From NCBI GenBank assembly GCA_017432075.1, contig JAFRJV010000142.1, forward strand, positions 1 through 32,624: a DNA stretch of 32,624 nt. Direction: 5' to 3'. Position 1 is the stretch's first letter; every line of letters starts with the position of its first letter. Positions 9,729-17,454 of the stretch are shown in pieces. The DNA is from Mogibacterium sp. (GTDB lineage: Bacteria; Bacillota; Clostridia; Peptostreptococcales; Anaerovoracaceae). Made by a program: the position numbers and the translations under genes. Under the pieces are notes generated by a model that made no database searches, was not told where the DNA came from, and saw only the letters and a program-made list of their open reading frames with translations.

Positions 9729-10931
9729 TCAGCGGTTTGATACAATAATGTTGCTGACCGAATAGCTGAGGCTTGTTCGTTGTCCTTCACGGATGAAGCG
9801 CGAGCTGATTCGCTTCGACACTACAGAACAGTCCTCCTCAGTAGTGTTTATCAGAAGTACAAGATACTGGCCTTTTCCATATCTGGTAACGGTATCAGTA
9901 TGTCTTACACTTTCTATGATCGTTTGTCTGAGTCTTTCAGAAAGCTCTTCAAGGCGGCTTCCCTCACGCATCGGATTGCCCTTGCTGTCAAGTATTGTGC
10001 AGAGCATCAGGAATATCTTCTCTCCTGATCTTTCCATCATACGCTCGGTCATCCTATATATCTCCTGGAACACAGGAAGCGAGCAATAGTATCCTTCACG
10101 CGGGTAATCCTCAGGATTACTTATCTTCCTCTGAATTTCCTCAAGAGATTCATGTCCAACAACGAGCTTGAGACCGATACGGTTTATGAACTCTCTTACA
10201 TAAATGTTGGCACGGCCGCCGTACTCCTTGACGTACATATCGACAGTCTTCCTGTAGAAGCTTTCAGTTCTGTCGAATTTTCCCAGTCTCCCGAGCGCTT
10301 CCAGGGTCAGTATCTCCCATTCAGAGAAAGGATCCACCTTGCTGGCATAAGTGCTCACATCAAGGAGCTGTTTGTATTTATGCGCATCTCTCAGCATATC
10401 AGTAAGCTCGATCATACAGTCTGAAAAGATTTCCCTGTATCTTTCTGCTTCCTGGGCGCTCCATACACTGGATTCGTTACCGGCCAGGAATCTCCCTGCG
10501 TACATATAGCACGCATCCGTCAGCATGTCGATCTTCTGCTCATTGTCTTCACAGTTCATAGCATCGTCGAAAGCTGTTTCGAACTCCGCAGCATCTTCTA
10601 TGACTTTTATATCGTCACACCAGAAATAGACGCCCTTTTTCTTTACAACATACTGGCTGTCCGGAAGTCCGAGCGCTCTGAGCCTTTTGCGCAGATTGTA
10701 TATTATGTTTCTTATTGAATGTGAAACATCGTCAACATCACGGTCCCCGAACAAAGCCGCTTTGGCAAGATCCCTCGACAGCCCCTGCTTTCTGAAATGA
10801 AGCAGCAGCTGCAGAAGCTGGACCATCTGCGATTCATTCTGATTTCCGAATGAGAGTTCGGAGTCTTTGTATCTGATCGAAAAGCCTCCGAAAGTTTTCA
10901 CATGGATAGTATATTCTTCGTTGCCGGTCAT
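9729..10931 (-). CDS. SARP/BTAD-type transcriptional regulator with degenerate GGDEF tail
   Basis: This 400-residue cytosolic regulator has three parts. Residues 8-105 resemble an OmpR/SARP winged helix (start HVKTFGGFSIRY; SIRNIIYNLRKRLRALG as the recognition region). Residues 110-255 are an all-helical BTAD domain (for example FSEWEILTLEALGRLGKFD). Residues 280-398 look like a GGDEF fold. In it, the segment VRHTDTVTRYGKGQYLVLL sits where a cyclase has DxxxRxGGDEFxxLL, so the catalytic residues are lost. This tail could bind a nucleotide or simply dimerise. The gene starts 14 bases after pilT, and its GGAGG site overlaps the pilT stop region, so the two are translationally close. It probably regulates the surrounding surface-machine operon, though that target is inferred. 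Confidence 0.88.
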   Translation of the reverse strand: MTGNEEYTIHVKTFGGFSIRYKDSELSFGNQNESQMVQLLQLLLHFRKQGLSRDLAKAALFGDRDVDDVSHSIRNIIYNLRKRLRALGLPDSQYVVKKKGVYFWCDDIKVIEDAAEFETAFDDAMNCEDNEQKIDMLTDACYMYAGRFLAGNESSVWSAQEAERYREIFSDCMIELTDMLRDAHKYKQLLDVSTYASKVDPFSEWEILTLEALGRLGKFDRTESFYRKTVDMYVKEYGGRANIYVREFINRIGLKLVVGHESLEEIQRKISNPEDYPREGYYCSLPVFQEIYRMTERMMERSGEKIFLMLCTILDSKGNPMREGSRLEELSERLRQTIIESVRHTDTVTRYGKGQYLVLLINTTEEDCSVVSKRISSRFIREGQRTSLSYSVSNIIVSNR

Positions 10932-10945
10932 GGTATCACATCCTC

Positions 10946-12004
10946 CTACGCTCCGACTTTCTTCACCATGAACTCGTAGTTATTGCATGAAGAAAGAAGT
11001 GTGTTCTTGCTGATCCGGCCTTTATTGTACAGATCGAGAAGGCTTGAATCCATGGTGACCATCCCGTCAGCAGATGCTGCCTGCATAGCTGACTCGAGCT
11101 GGTGAAGCTTGCCTTCTCTTATCATGTTGTGTATGGCCGGAGTCGACTTCATTACCTCGAATACCGGGATCAGATGCCCGTCAACAGATGTAACGAGCTG
11201 CTGGCATACAACGCCCTTTATCAGCTGGGCAAGCTGTCCTCTTACCTGCACCTGCTGGTTTGCAGGGAATACATCCACGATCCTGTTGATCGTGTTTGCC
11301 GCACTGGATGTATGGAGAGTACTGAAAAGCAGCACTCCTGTCTCAGCCGCGGTGATGGCAGATGATATCGTATCAAAATCTCTCATTTCTCCGAGCAGAA
11401 TGACATCCGGACTCTCTCTGAGAGCGGATCTCAGAGACTCCAGATAACCCGGAGTATCGATAAATATCTCGCGCTGGCTTACAATGCTCTTGTTATGCGA
11501 GTGCAGATACTCAAGCGGATCCTCCATCGTAATGATGTGGGCTTCGCGGCTTCTGTTGATCCTGTCGATCATGCAAGCCAGAGTAGTCGACTTGCCGGAG
11601 CCTGCTGCTCCTGTGACCAGCACAAGCCCGGTCTTGTTATCAGCAAGGGAGAGCACGTTCTCAGGTATGCCGAGAAGTGCCGGATCAGGCACGCCGAATT
11701 TGATGACTCTTATTACGGCAGCCAGCGAGCCTCTCTGTCTGAACACATTCACTCTGAATCTTCCGAGATCTCTGATCGAAAAAGAGAAATCATCATCATT
11801 GTTCATTTCAAGGTTTGTCTTGGCACGGCGGCCAGTCACATATATCTCATCGATCACCGCATTGATGTCATCAGGCTTCAGGATGCTGTCACCGTGTCTG
11901 TCCTGCGTTCCTTTTATCTTATACGTCACAGGGATACCGGCGATGATAAAAATGTCTGATGCCCCTTTCTGTATCGCTGCTGTCAGTATTTCATTGAGGT
12001 TCAT
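10946..12004 (-). CDS. pilT: PilT-type pilus retraction ATPase
   Basis: This is a 352-residue hexameric ATPase of the type IV pilus/type II secretion family, acting at the inner face of the membrane. It has the Walker A motif GAAGSGKST (132-140), an Asp box (ITMEDPLEYLH, about 158-168), an atypical Walker B (DVILLGEMRD, 200-209), and a His box (STLHTSSA). The C-terminal AIHNMIRE (290-297) matches the AIRNLIRE signature of PilT rather than PilB. Its length and its short N-terminal domain (from ASDIFIIAGIP) also fit PilT/PilU. No long N-terminal extension or zinc-binding tetracysteine typical of PilB is present. It lies 37 bases after a small pilin-like gene and 14 bases before the BTAD regulator. 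No partner extension ATPase is visible in this window. Confidence 0.93.
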   Translation of the reverse strand: MNLNEILTAAIQKGASDIFIIAGIPVTYKIKGTQDRHGDSILKPDDINAVIDEIYVTGRRAKTNLEMNNDDDFSFSIRDLGRFRVNVFRQRGSLAAVIRVIKFGVPDPALLGIPENVLSLADNKTGLVLVTGAAGSGKSTTLACMIDRINRSREAHIITMEDPLEYLHSHNKSIVSQREIFIDTPGYLESLRSALRESPDVILLGEMRDFDTISSAITAAETGVLLFSTLHTSSAANTINRIVDVFPANQQVQVRGQLAQLIKGVVCQQLVTSVDGHLIPVFEVMKSTPAIHNMIREGKLHQLESAMQAASADGMVTMDSSLLDLYNKGRISKNTLLSSCNNYEFMVKKVGA

Positions 12005-12041
12005 TATCTTTTCCTTCTTTCTCTGATATATGCCGCCGCTG

Positions 12042-12443
12042 TCAGTTGCCCGGCCATATGCTGTTCATAGGATCGGATGCGTTCCAGATCTTTGTAAGCT
12101 TCCATTTTGTCACTTCATATCTTCCGGATCCGGCCTGCCGCGTCACAGCGACTTCAAGTCTGTAGCCGCCGTCCTCAGCGGTGAACTCATATCCGTTTCC
12201 GGTCTCCGTTACACCGTTCATATGATCGGCCGGATTTGAGGTGCCGGCTGATTCCGTATAACTCAGGAACTCTTCCCCCTGAGCTTCAAGCCCGTATCTG
12301 ATCTTTGTTATATCAGCAAATCTCTTTGCCATGATCACGTCTGCATTCGATGTGGCTACAGTGAGTACTGCCAGTGTTGTTATGACCATCGTCACTATCA
12401 CAAGAAAGATGGCGATCGGACCGAGTCTGGTTTTATGAGTCAT
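12042..12443 (-). CDS. Small pilin-like membrane protein
   Basis: This 133-residue protein has a short positive N-terminus (MTHKTRLG), one long hydrophobic helix (about 9-30), and then a soluble domain with an amphipathic start and beta-rich C-terminal half. That shape fits a pseudopilin or minor pilin. However, the residue after the candidate Gly is Pro, and there is no Glu at position +5, so it is not a canonical prepilin signal. Its ATG overlaps the stop of the upstream gene (ATGA), and GGAGG sits 7 bases ahead. Placement between PilC and PilT supports a structural role. I do not recognise the family. An unrelated single-pass membrane protein remains possible. Confidence 0.7.
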   Translation of the reverse strand: MTHKTRLGPIAIFLVIVTMVITTLAVLTVATSNADVIMAKRFADITKIRYGLEAQGEEFLSYTESAGTSNPADHMNGVTETGNGYEFTAEDGGYRLEVAVTRQAGSGRYEVTKWKLTKIWNASDPMNSIWPGN

Positions 12444-12907
12444 GATCCCACCTCCTCTGCAGTAAAGTGGCTTCCGGCACTGAGATCGTATAGCTTCCCT
12501 TCATGCTGTCCCGGAACGCAGTAATATACTTCGATGCTGTCCGTGGTATATACACCGGACTCTCTCTCCTCTTCAGCCCTGTGAAGGACTATACAGAAGT
12601 CCTTCCCCTTCAGGTTACCGTCAGTATCGAACACGATGTCAAGCGAGCCGCCGGAAACATCTGCTACGGCTGACTGCACATTGTCCATGCCTTTGAGCTT
12701 TTCCGCAAGGAGAGACAGATCATGCTCTGATGATGCCGCCTCAGCAGTGCTCTGGGCCATCATAACAGCCTGAGTCAGATGCCTTGCTTCTATGGTCCTG
12801 GCTCTGCTCATCACAAATACCTGCGTGATCATAACGATCACCAGTATCAGCAGTATGAAGAGCCCGAGGAGCTCAACTGTAAATGCAATACTTCTCTTAT
12901 TGTTCAT
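12440..12907 (-). CDS. Small pilin-like membrane protein with FTVELL motif
   Basis: This 155-residue protein begins MNNKRSIAFTVELLGLF and continues into one hydrophobic helix ending near residue 32. The AFTVE stretch resembles the FTLIE start of mature pilins, with Glu near +5, but the residue before the cleavage point would be Ile rather than Gly. The rest is a soluble domain of about 120 residues with no recognised motif. The ribosome site is weak (AAAGAG), and only 3 bases separate it from the upstream gene, so translational coupling is likely. It overlaps the next gene by 4 bases. Best reading: a minor pilin or pseudopilin of the PilC/PilT machine, inferred from context and topology. Confidence 0.72.
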   Translation of the reverse strand: MNNKRSIAFTVELLGLFILLILVIVMITQVFVMSRARTIEARHLTQAVMMAQSTAEAASSEHDLSLLAEKLKGMDNVQSAVADVSGGSLDIVFDTDGNLKGKDFCIVLHRAEEERESGVYTTDSIEVYYCVPGQHEGKLYDLSAGSHFTAEEVGS

Positions 12908-12910
12908 CTC

Positions 12911-13354
12911 TTATCTCTTTGTATTGACTACAGAAACACCTTCATCTGTTGTAACTGACAAAAGCCCGTCGTTTCCGAGTTCAGGAACGAATGTATTTGT
13001 AGTACCTATCTCAAGAGCAGTCTCAGGATCAAGCGGGAGCCCTGCTTCAACATACTCTTCCATCAGTTTTCCTTCTATCATGAATATGCGGTGCTCATAT
13101 CCGTCGCTGCTCCTGATCACGAGGCAGTCCGTTCCGGATATGTTTTCGACCGCTACTTCACTGGTATTGCTGTCTTTGACACAATTGACCACATAAGAGC
13201 CGACAGCTCTGGAGTTGCTGTTCATGTTCTGAACTTCCGAAGCGTGCTGATATCCTCTTGCGGCGAACACAACAAGACTGAGGATGACCACAAACAGAAC
13301 TGTCACCGTGATAGTCGATATTATGTCTCCTATGCCTCTTTTGCTCTCAAGCAT
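12911..13354 (-). CDS. Small pilin-like membrane protein (possibly DUF4860-like)
   Basis: This 147-residue protein starts MLESKRGIGDIISTITV and has one membrane helix (about 13-32), followed by a soluble beta-rich domain. A basic KRG before a hydrophobic stretch resembles a prepilin leader, but Glu at +5 is absent. Small proteins of this shape, annotated DUF4860 in some Clostridia, sit beside type II secretion F proteins. I suggest that match only tentatively from memory of the family. AAGGA lies 10 bases before the ATG, and only one base separates it from the upstream stop, so it is almost certainly in the pilC operon. Confidence 0.7.
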   Translation of the reverse strand: MLESKRGIGDIISTITVTVLFVVILSLVVFAARGYQHASEVQNMNSNSRAVGSYVVNCVKDSNTSEVAVENISGTDCLVIRSSDGYEHRIFMIEGKLMEEYVEAGLPLDPETALEIGTTNTFVPELGNDGLLSVTTDEGVSVVNTKR

Positions 13355-13355
13355 A

Positions 13356-13673
13356 TTATCTGTCCTTCTTATATATCACTTTGACTTCAGGAGGAAGATT
13401 CTCTGCATAAGGTATATACACGATCTTGTAATCCTCCATGTTGACTGCCAGTCCGTAGTTATCCACCAGATAATCCAGACTTTCAGGATATGCACCCTCG
13501 ATAACGTAGCACTGAAGCGCACGCCTTGATACGGTATCCTTTATAGCCTGTGCCTGCTCCTCAAAGCTGTCCTCTGCAGCCTTTTCAGCCCATACGAAGA
13601 CGGCTGCGATCAATATGACCGCAATAATGACGATCGTCACTATCAATCTTCTGTAGTGGTTACTTCTTTCCAT
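13356..13673 (-). CDS. Small pilin-like membrane protein
   Basis: From the ATG at 13673 this is a 105-residue protein with a basic start (MERSNHYRRL), one membrane helix (about 10-28), and a soluble part. The soluble segment AIKDTVSRRALQCYVIEGAY continues with PESLDYLVDNYGL. Alternating helix and a GxYP step of this kind recalls the start of the type II pseudopilin globular domain (as in GspG). The ATG at 13673 has GAGGAG 7 bases upstream. The in-frame ATG at 13688 has no site, so the shorter form is preferred. It lies 24 bases after pilC. No canonical G/FTLIE signal exists, so processing by a prepilin peptidase is uncertain. Confidence 0.75.
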   Translation of the reverse strand: MERSNHYRRLIVTIVIIAVILIAAVFVWAEKAAEDSFEEQAQAIKDTVSRRALQCYVIEGAYPESLDYLVDNYGLAVNMEDYKIVYIPYAENLPPEVKVIYKKDR

Positions 13674-13697
13674 ACCGGAGCTCCTCATCTGAAACGT

Positions 13698-14762
13698 TTA
13701 TCCGATGGAATTCATGATGCCGATCAGCGGCACCATCAGGCTTATGAGCATGATTCCGATGAAGATCATCAGAACACCTGTAAGAAGAGGTTCGACAGTA
13801 TTGGCAATACGGCCTATGCTCTTTTCGATGCTTACCATGAGATTGGAGAGTATCTTCTGCATGATAGCATCAAGCATGCCGCTCCTCTCAGCAGGTATCA
13901 GCATTCTGTTGTTGGTCTGATCGTAAAGATGCTCCTCGTAAGCGGTCTGAGAGAAGCTCATGCCTCCCGCCATCTTCTCTTTGCAGCGTTGAAGCAAAGA
14001 CCTTAGAGCTTCAGTCTGAACTACAGGCATACTCTTTACAAGTGCCTCATCCTGGTGCTCTCCGCTTGAAAGGAACATGTCAAAGCAGGACGTGAATCTG
14101 TAGAGATCCATGCTGCTGAAAAGCTCTCTGAATACCTGGAATTTTGACAGGAAATTCCTGACTGTATCCTTTTTGCCGTTCTTCCACATCGCGATCCCGG
14201 CAACCATGGCTGCAAGAAGCGCTATCATGATACCCAGCATCACTTTTGTCAGAGTGAATGACACATTGATATACCCGTATGACGATGCCGACAGACTTCC
14301 GGCAAGATTCTCATACACACCGTAAAATGCCGGGAATACAAGCGCCAGCATCACTATAAGTACCGCTATTACCATAAGCAGAAGTATCACCGGATATCTC
14401 ACTGCTGATACCAGCGTTGTCTTCATGCTGTTTTCAGTCCGGTAATAATCTGCAAGATGGAACAGCGTACTCTCGAGCTTTCCGGTATATTCTGAGGTGC
14501 TGATCATATCTACGGAATAGTCAGGAAAAGCTCCGGTATCCCTCATGGCGTCACCGAAAGGCTTCCCCATGTAAAGATCATCTGCCATAGTATCAAAGGC
14601 ATTTTTCAGTACCTGCTCTGATGCCGGAGTCTCCTCTTTCAGAAGCGACATTGCTTCACTTACCGAAATACCGGATTTTATCATCATTCCCATGTTTTCG
14701 AAGAATGATGTGAGCTCGGTATAGTTCAGCATCCTGGAATCCGCTTTTTTCTCAGAACTCAT
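13698..14762 (-). CDS. pilC: PilC/GspF-type inner membrane platform protein
   Basis: This 354-residue protein of the type II secretion F family forms the membrane platform that the pilus ATPase turns. It has two repeats of the F domain. The first covers about 12-135 (FFENMGMMIKSGISVSEAMSLL, with a helix starting near AVRYPVILLLM). The second covers about 215-350 (YRFTSCFDMFLSSGEHQDEALV, then the C-terminal helix TVEPLLTGVLMIFIGIMLIS). Three membrane helices are visible near 125-150, 172-192 and 328-350. The AAAGGAG site is well placed before the ATG. It follows the transglutaminase-like gene by 31 bases and precedes four pilin-like genes and pilT. Assignment to the family is firm. Whether it serves a pilus or a secretion device is open. 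Confidence 0.92.
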   Translation of the reverse strand: MSSEKKADSRMLNYTELTSFFENMGMMIKSGISVSEAMSLLKEETPASEQVLKNAFDTMADDLYMGKPFGDAMRDTGAFPDYSVDMISTSEYTGKLESTLFHLADYYRTENSMKTTLVSAVRYPVILLLMVIAVLIVMLALVFPAFYGVYENLAGSLSASSYGYINVSFTLTKVMLGIMIALLAAMVAGIAMWKNGKKDTVRNFLSKFQVFRELFSSMDLYRFTSCFDMFLSSGEHQDEALVKSMPVVQTEALRSLLQRCKEKMAGGMSFSQTAYEEHLYDQTNNRMLIPAERSGMLDAIMQKILSNLMVSIEKSIGRIANTVEPLLTGVLMIFIGIMLISLMVPLIGIMNSIG

Positions 14763-14793
14763 TAGTCTAAGCTCCTTTCATTTATATGCATTT

Positions 14794-15750
14794 TCAATAC
14801 TGGAATACGTCCATGTAATTGGAACCATCACCAATGAAACGGCTGTCAGATCCATTGGCAGAAAAAGTAAGATCGAGGCGGTTCCATTCATCTTCGTGAA
14901 CCTCGAATTCAACGGCGACCCATCCGGACTCCTTTGTGTAGTACATGTTCCACGCATGATAGAGATCACCGTTTTCACCTACATATCCGAAAATGATCTT
15001 TGTCGGAATACCATGGCTCCTGAGCATTGCCGCCGCAAGGGACGCATAATCAATACAGATACCCTTGCCGGTATTCATGGTCTCATCAGGGTCAGGGATA
15101 TATCCTGACTGTACGGTCTCTGCCTTCTTTTTATCGTATTTAACTTTTTTGCATACGAATTTGAAGACATTTGTAATGAAGTCGTTGGCGTCTGTCGACT
15201 CCGCAGCGAGTTCATCCGCCTTGAGCACACATGCTGACTCCTTGGTATAGTCTGCATACTGACTCGGCCTGAGGAAAGGATCGAATTCATCCTCCAGTTC
15301 CACATATACCGATGTAGCATAAAGCTCGCTGTACTTGGTATCGGCAATGTTCTTCATGACCTTGATCGTATAGTTGCCGTCCCCGAGCTGGAACGGATAG
15401 ATCTGGTCTTTTCCGGTAACGACATCGTAGGTGTAGACCTCATCGTCCTTGAACACCTGGACTTTGATTTTTTTATCCGACACGCAGTGGATACCGAAAA
15501 AGCCTTTGTCGCTCCTTGAGGTATCTACAAGCACTTCGTCATTGCCATAAGACTCCTCTTCATGGAAATTAGCACCCCTGAATTTAGGTACTTTATATCT
15601 TTCGACAGTCTCATCAGCCGGAGCCTCGGCCTCTGCAGCCGTTCCGCCGGCTGCCTCACTGCTTCCGCATGCAGGAAAACACGCAAAAATGGAAGAAATC
15701 AGCAGGCAGATGATCAGATATTTTGCTGTCTTTTTCATCTTATGCGGCAC
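14794..15750 (-). CDS. Transglutaminase-like lipoprotein
   Basis: This is a 318-residue exported protein. The GTG at 15750 is the likely start because GGAGG lies 6 bases ahead. An in-frame ATG four codons later is also possible. A positive start and hydrophobic helix end in FPAC followed by GSSEAAGG, so Cys28 would be the lipid-attached residue and the protein would sit on the outer face of the membrane. The C-terminal half is a transglutaminase/protease-like fold with the expected triad: Cys232 in GKGICIDYASLAAAMLRSHG, His265 in YHAWNMYY, and Asp near 293 in NRLDLTF. Such enzymes act on amide bonds, often in cell-wall or surface proteins. The substrate here is unknown. It sits 31 bases before pilC and may be the first gene of that operon, possibly modifying or anchoring the surface machine. 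Confidence 0.88.
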   Translation of the reverse strand: MPHKMKKTAKYLIICLLISSIFACFPACGSSEAAGGTAAEAEAPADETVERYKVPKFRGANFHEEESYGNDEVLVDTSRSDKGFFGIHCVSDKKIKVQVFKDDEVYTYDVVTGKDQIYPFQLGDGNYTIKVMKNIADTKYSELYATSVYVELEDEFDPFLRPSQYADYTKESACVLKADELAAESTDANDFITNVFKFVCKKVKYDKKKAETVQSGYIPDPDETMNTGKGICIDYASLAAAMLRSHGIPTKIIFGYVGENGDLYHAWNMYYTKESGWVAVEFEVHEDEWNRLDLTFSANGSDSRFIGDGSNYMDVFQY

Positions 15751-15794
15751 TTCATTCCTCCATTTCAGATAATTCGTATAGATATCTAATTTTA

Positions 15795-15818
15795 GCAATT
15801 ACTGCCTCATATTGTAAA
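15795..15818 (-). promoter_or_regulatory. Possible promoter for the transglutaminase-pilC operon
   Basis: On the minus strand TTTACA (15818-15813) is followed after 18 bases by TAAAAT (15794-15789), about 40 bases before the GTG start. It follows the glgA terminator, so a new transcript is expected here. The match is reasonable but the stretch is AT-rich. Confidence 0.4.
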
Positions 15819-15851
15819 TAGAATTCGTCATTTTATCCGTCATCAAACAAT

Positions 15852-15886
15852 AAAAGAGACCCATTAAATGAGTCTCTTTTTTCGAT
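15852..15886 (-). terminator. Terminator after glgA
   Basis: The arms AAAAGAGAC (15852-15860) and GTCTCTTTT (15872-15880) pair perfectly, with a further CAT/ATG pair inside the loop. Read on the minus strand it ends transcripts from glgA. On the plus strand it has an even longer T run, so it may work both ways. It separates the glycogen genes from the long pilus-signalling cluster. Confidence 0.8.
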
Positions 15887-15920
15887 CTTAAAAAGAAAAG
15901 TTATATGAATAGTGTTTTCA

Positions 15921-17432
15921 TTACGGTCTCAGCTCAAGATACAGATCCCTGTACCTCCATGCCGAGGCTTCCCACGATACGTCCTTCGCCATGTTTCTCT
16001 GCACCATCTCGTCCCAGTGCCAGCGGTCATTGAAATACACTGTCTTCGCGCGGTTGATGGCGTCATAGAGCAGTCCCGCTTCATATCTGTCAAATGTGAA
16101 GCCGTTTCCGCTCTGATAAAATACATTGTATGGCTCGACTGTATCTTTCAGGCCGCCGGTCTCACGGACCACCGGAACAGTTCCGTAACGCATGGCGATA
16201 AGCTGTGTAAGTCCGCATGGCTCAAACAGAGAAGGTACCAGCAGAGCATCCGCGCCGGCATAGATCCTGTGCGCTCTGCCCTCATCGTACATGATGCACG
16301 AGCAGACACTGCCCTTGTACCAGTTTTCAAAGTTGCGGAAAGATCCCTCATACACGGCATCGCCTGTACCGAGCACTGCTATCTGTGTATTGCCGTCAAT
16401 AAGCCCCGGAAGGATCTCATTGACCAGATCGAGTCCCTTCTGATTAGTCAGGCGTGAGATAAGACCTATCACGAACTTGCTGTCATCGACCTCAAGTCCG
16501 AGCTCCTCCTGCAGTGCACGCTTGTTCTCTTTCTTTTTATCCAGCACTTCCGTGATATCGTAAGGCGCAGCGATCCTTGTATCAGTCTTAGGATCCCACT
16601 GCACTACATCTATGCCGTTAACGATTCCGCGCAGCTTTCCGGAATGGTGGCGTATATGTGCGTCCAGACCATCGCCGAAGAACGGAGTCTGTATCTCTCC
16701 TGCATAAGTTTCGCTGACTGTAGTGATAGCATCAGCATATGCAAGCCCCGCTTTTAACATGTTGGCATCTTCATAGCCTGTCTTGAATACATCGATGCTG
16801 AAAACATCGTCAGGCAGGTTTGTCCAGTAGCGGATGGTAGAAATATTGTACACGCCCTGGAAGCGCAGATTATGTATTGTCAGGACTGTCTTTGCATCCC
16901 TGATCGCTGTTTCTGCGAACTGGGTGCGCAGCATGACCGGTACCAGGCTTGCCTGCCAGTCATGGCAGTGGATGATATCCGGGATCCAGTCCATGTAGTT
17001 CAGCGCAGCAAGAGCTGCCTTGCAGAAATAGCAGTACTTAGGGATATCATCAACAAGGTTGAGGTACGGATTGCCGCTGGAAAAGAACTCATCATTATCG
17101 ATGAAGTCATATACAACGCCCTCATGCACATATTCCATGATTCCTACATAGTAGGTTTTTCCATCAGCACAAAGGTCCATGTTGAACGAACCGCGGTATA
17201 CCATCTTCTCCTGATATTCCCAAGGAATGCAGTGATAACGCGGAATGATGACCTTGACATCGCAGTTGAGTGCAGCCAGTGCCTTAGGCAATGCATACAT
17301 TACATCGCCGAGTCCTCCGGTCTTAACGAACGGATAGCACTCAGAACCGATAAAAGCGATGCTTCTTCTCGGCTGTGGGAGTACAGTCTCTGCTGCCATA
17401 TTCTCAGTGTTCATTGTTTCTTCGTTTGCCAT
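15921..17432 (-). CDS. glgA: Glycogen synthase
   Basis: This 503-residue enzyme transfers glucose from ADP-glucose to the end of a growing alpha-1,4-glucan. The bacterial GT5 hallmarks are present: the ADP-glucose binding loop KTGGLGDV at residues 37-44, GSECYPF before it, HCHDWQASLVP in the first Rossmann half, IVNGIDVVQWDP, GLISRLTNQKGLDL, and the acid/retaining-site segment SLFEPCGLTQL with TGGLKDTV. The length is normal for the family, apart from a slightly longer N-terminus of about 22 residues before the first strand. CAGGAGA precedes the ATG, which lies 22 bases after the upstream GH13 gene, so both are probably one transcript. A terminator follows. Confidence 0.96.
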   Translation of the reverse strand: MANEETMNTENMAAETVLPQPRRSIAFIGSECYPFVKTGGLGDVMYALPKALAALNCDVKVIIPRYHCIPWEYQEKMVYRGSFNMDLCADGKTYYVGIMEYVHEGVVYDFIDNDEFFSSGNPYLNLVDDIPKYCYFCKAALAALNYMDWIPDIIHCHDWQASLVPVMLRTQFAETAIRDAKTVLTIHNLRFQGVYNISTIRYWTNLPDDVFSIDVFKTGYEDANMLKAGLAYADAITTVSETYAGEIQTPFFGDGLDAHIRHHSGKLRGIVNGIDVVQWDPKTDTRIAAPYDITEVLDKKKENKRALQEELGLEVDDSKFVIGLISRLTNQKGLDLVNEILPGLIDGNTQIAVLGTGDAVYEGSFRNFENWYKGSVCSCIMYDEGRAHRIYAGADALLVPSLFEPCGLTQLIAMRYGTVPVVRETGGLKDTVEPYNVFYQSGNGFTFDRYEAGLLYDAINRAKTVYFNDRWHWDEMVQRNMAKDVSWEASAWRYRDLYLELRP

Positions 17433-17454
17433 TTTTATTCTCCTGTATTTCTTA

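Noticed and set aside
13674-13688. Longer start for the first pilin-like gene at 13688
   Set aside because: No ribosome site before it, while the ATG at 13673 has a well-spaced GAGGAG.
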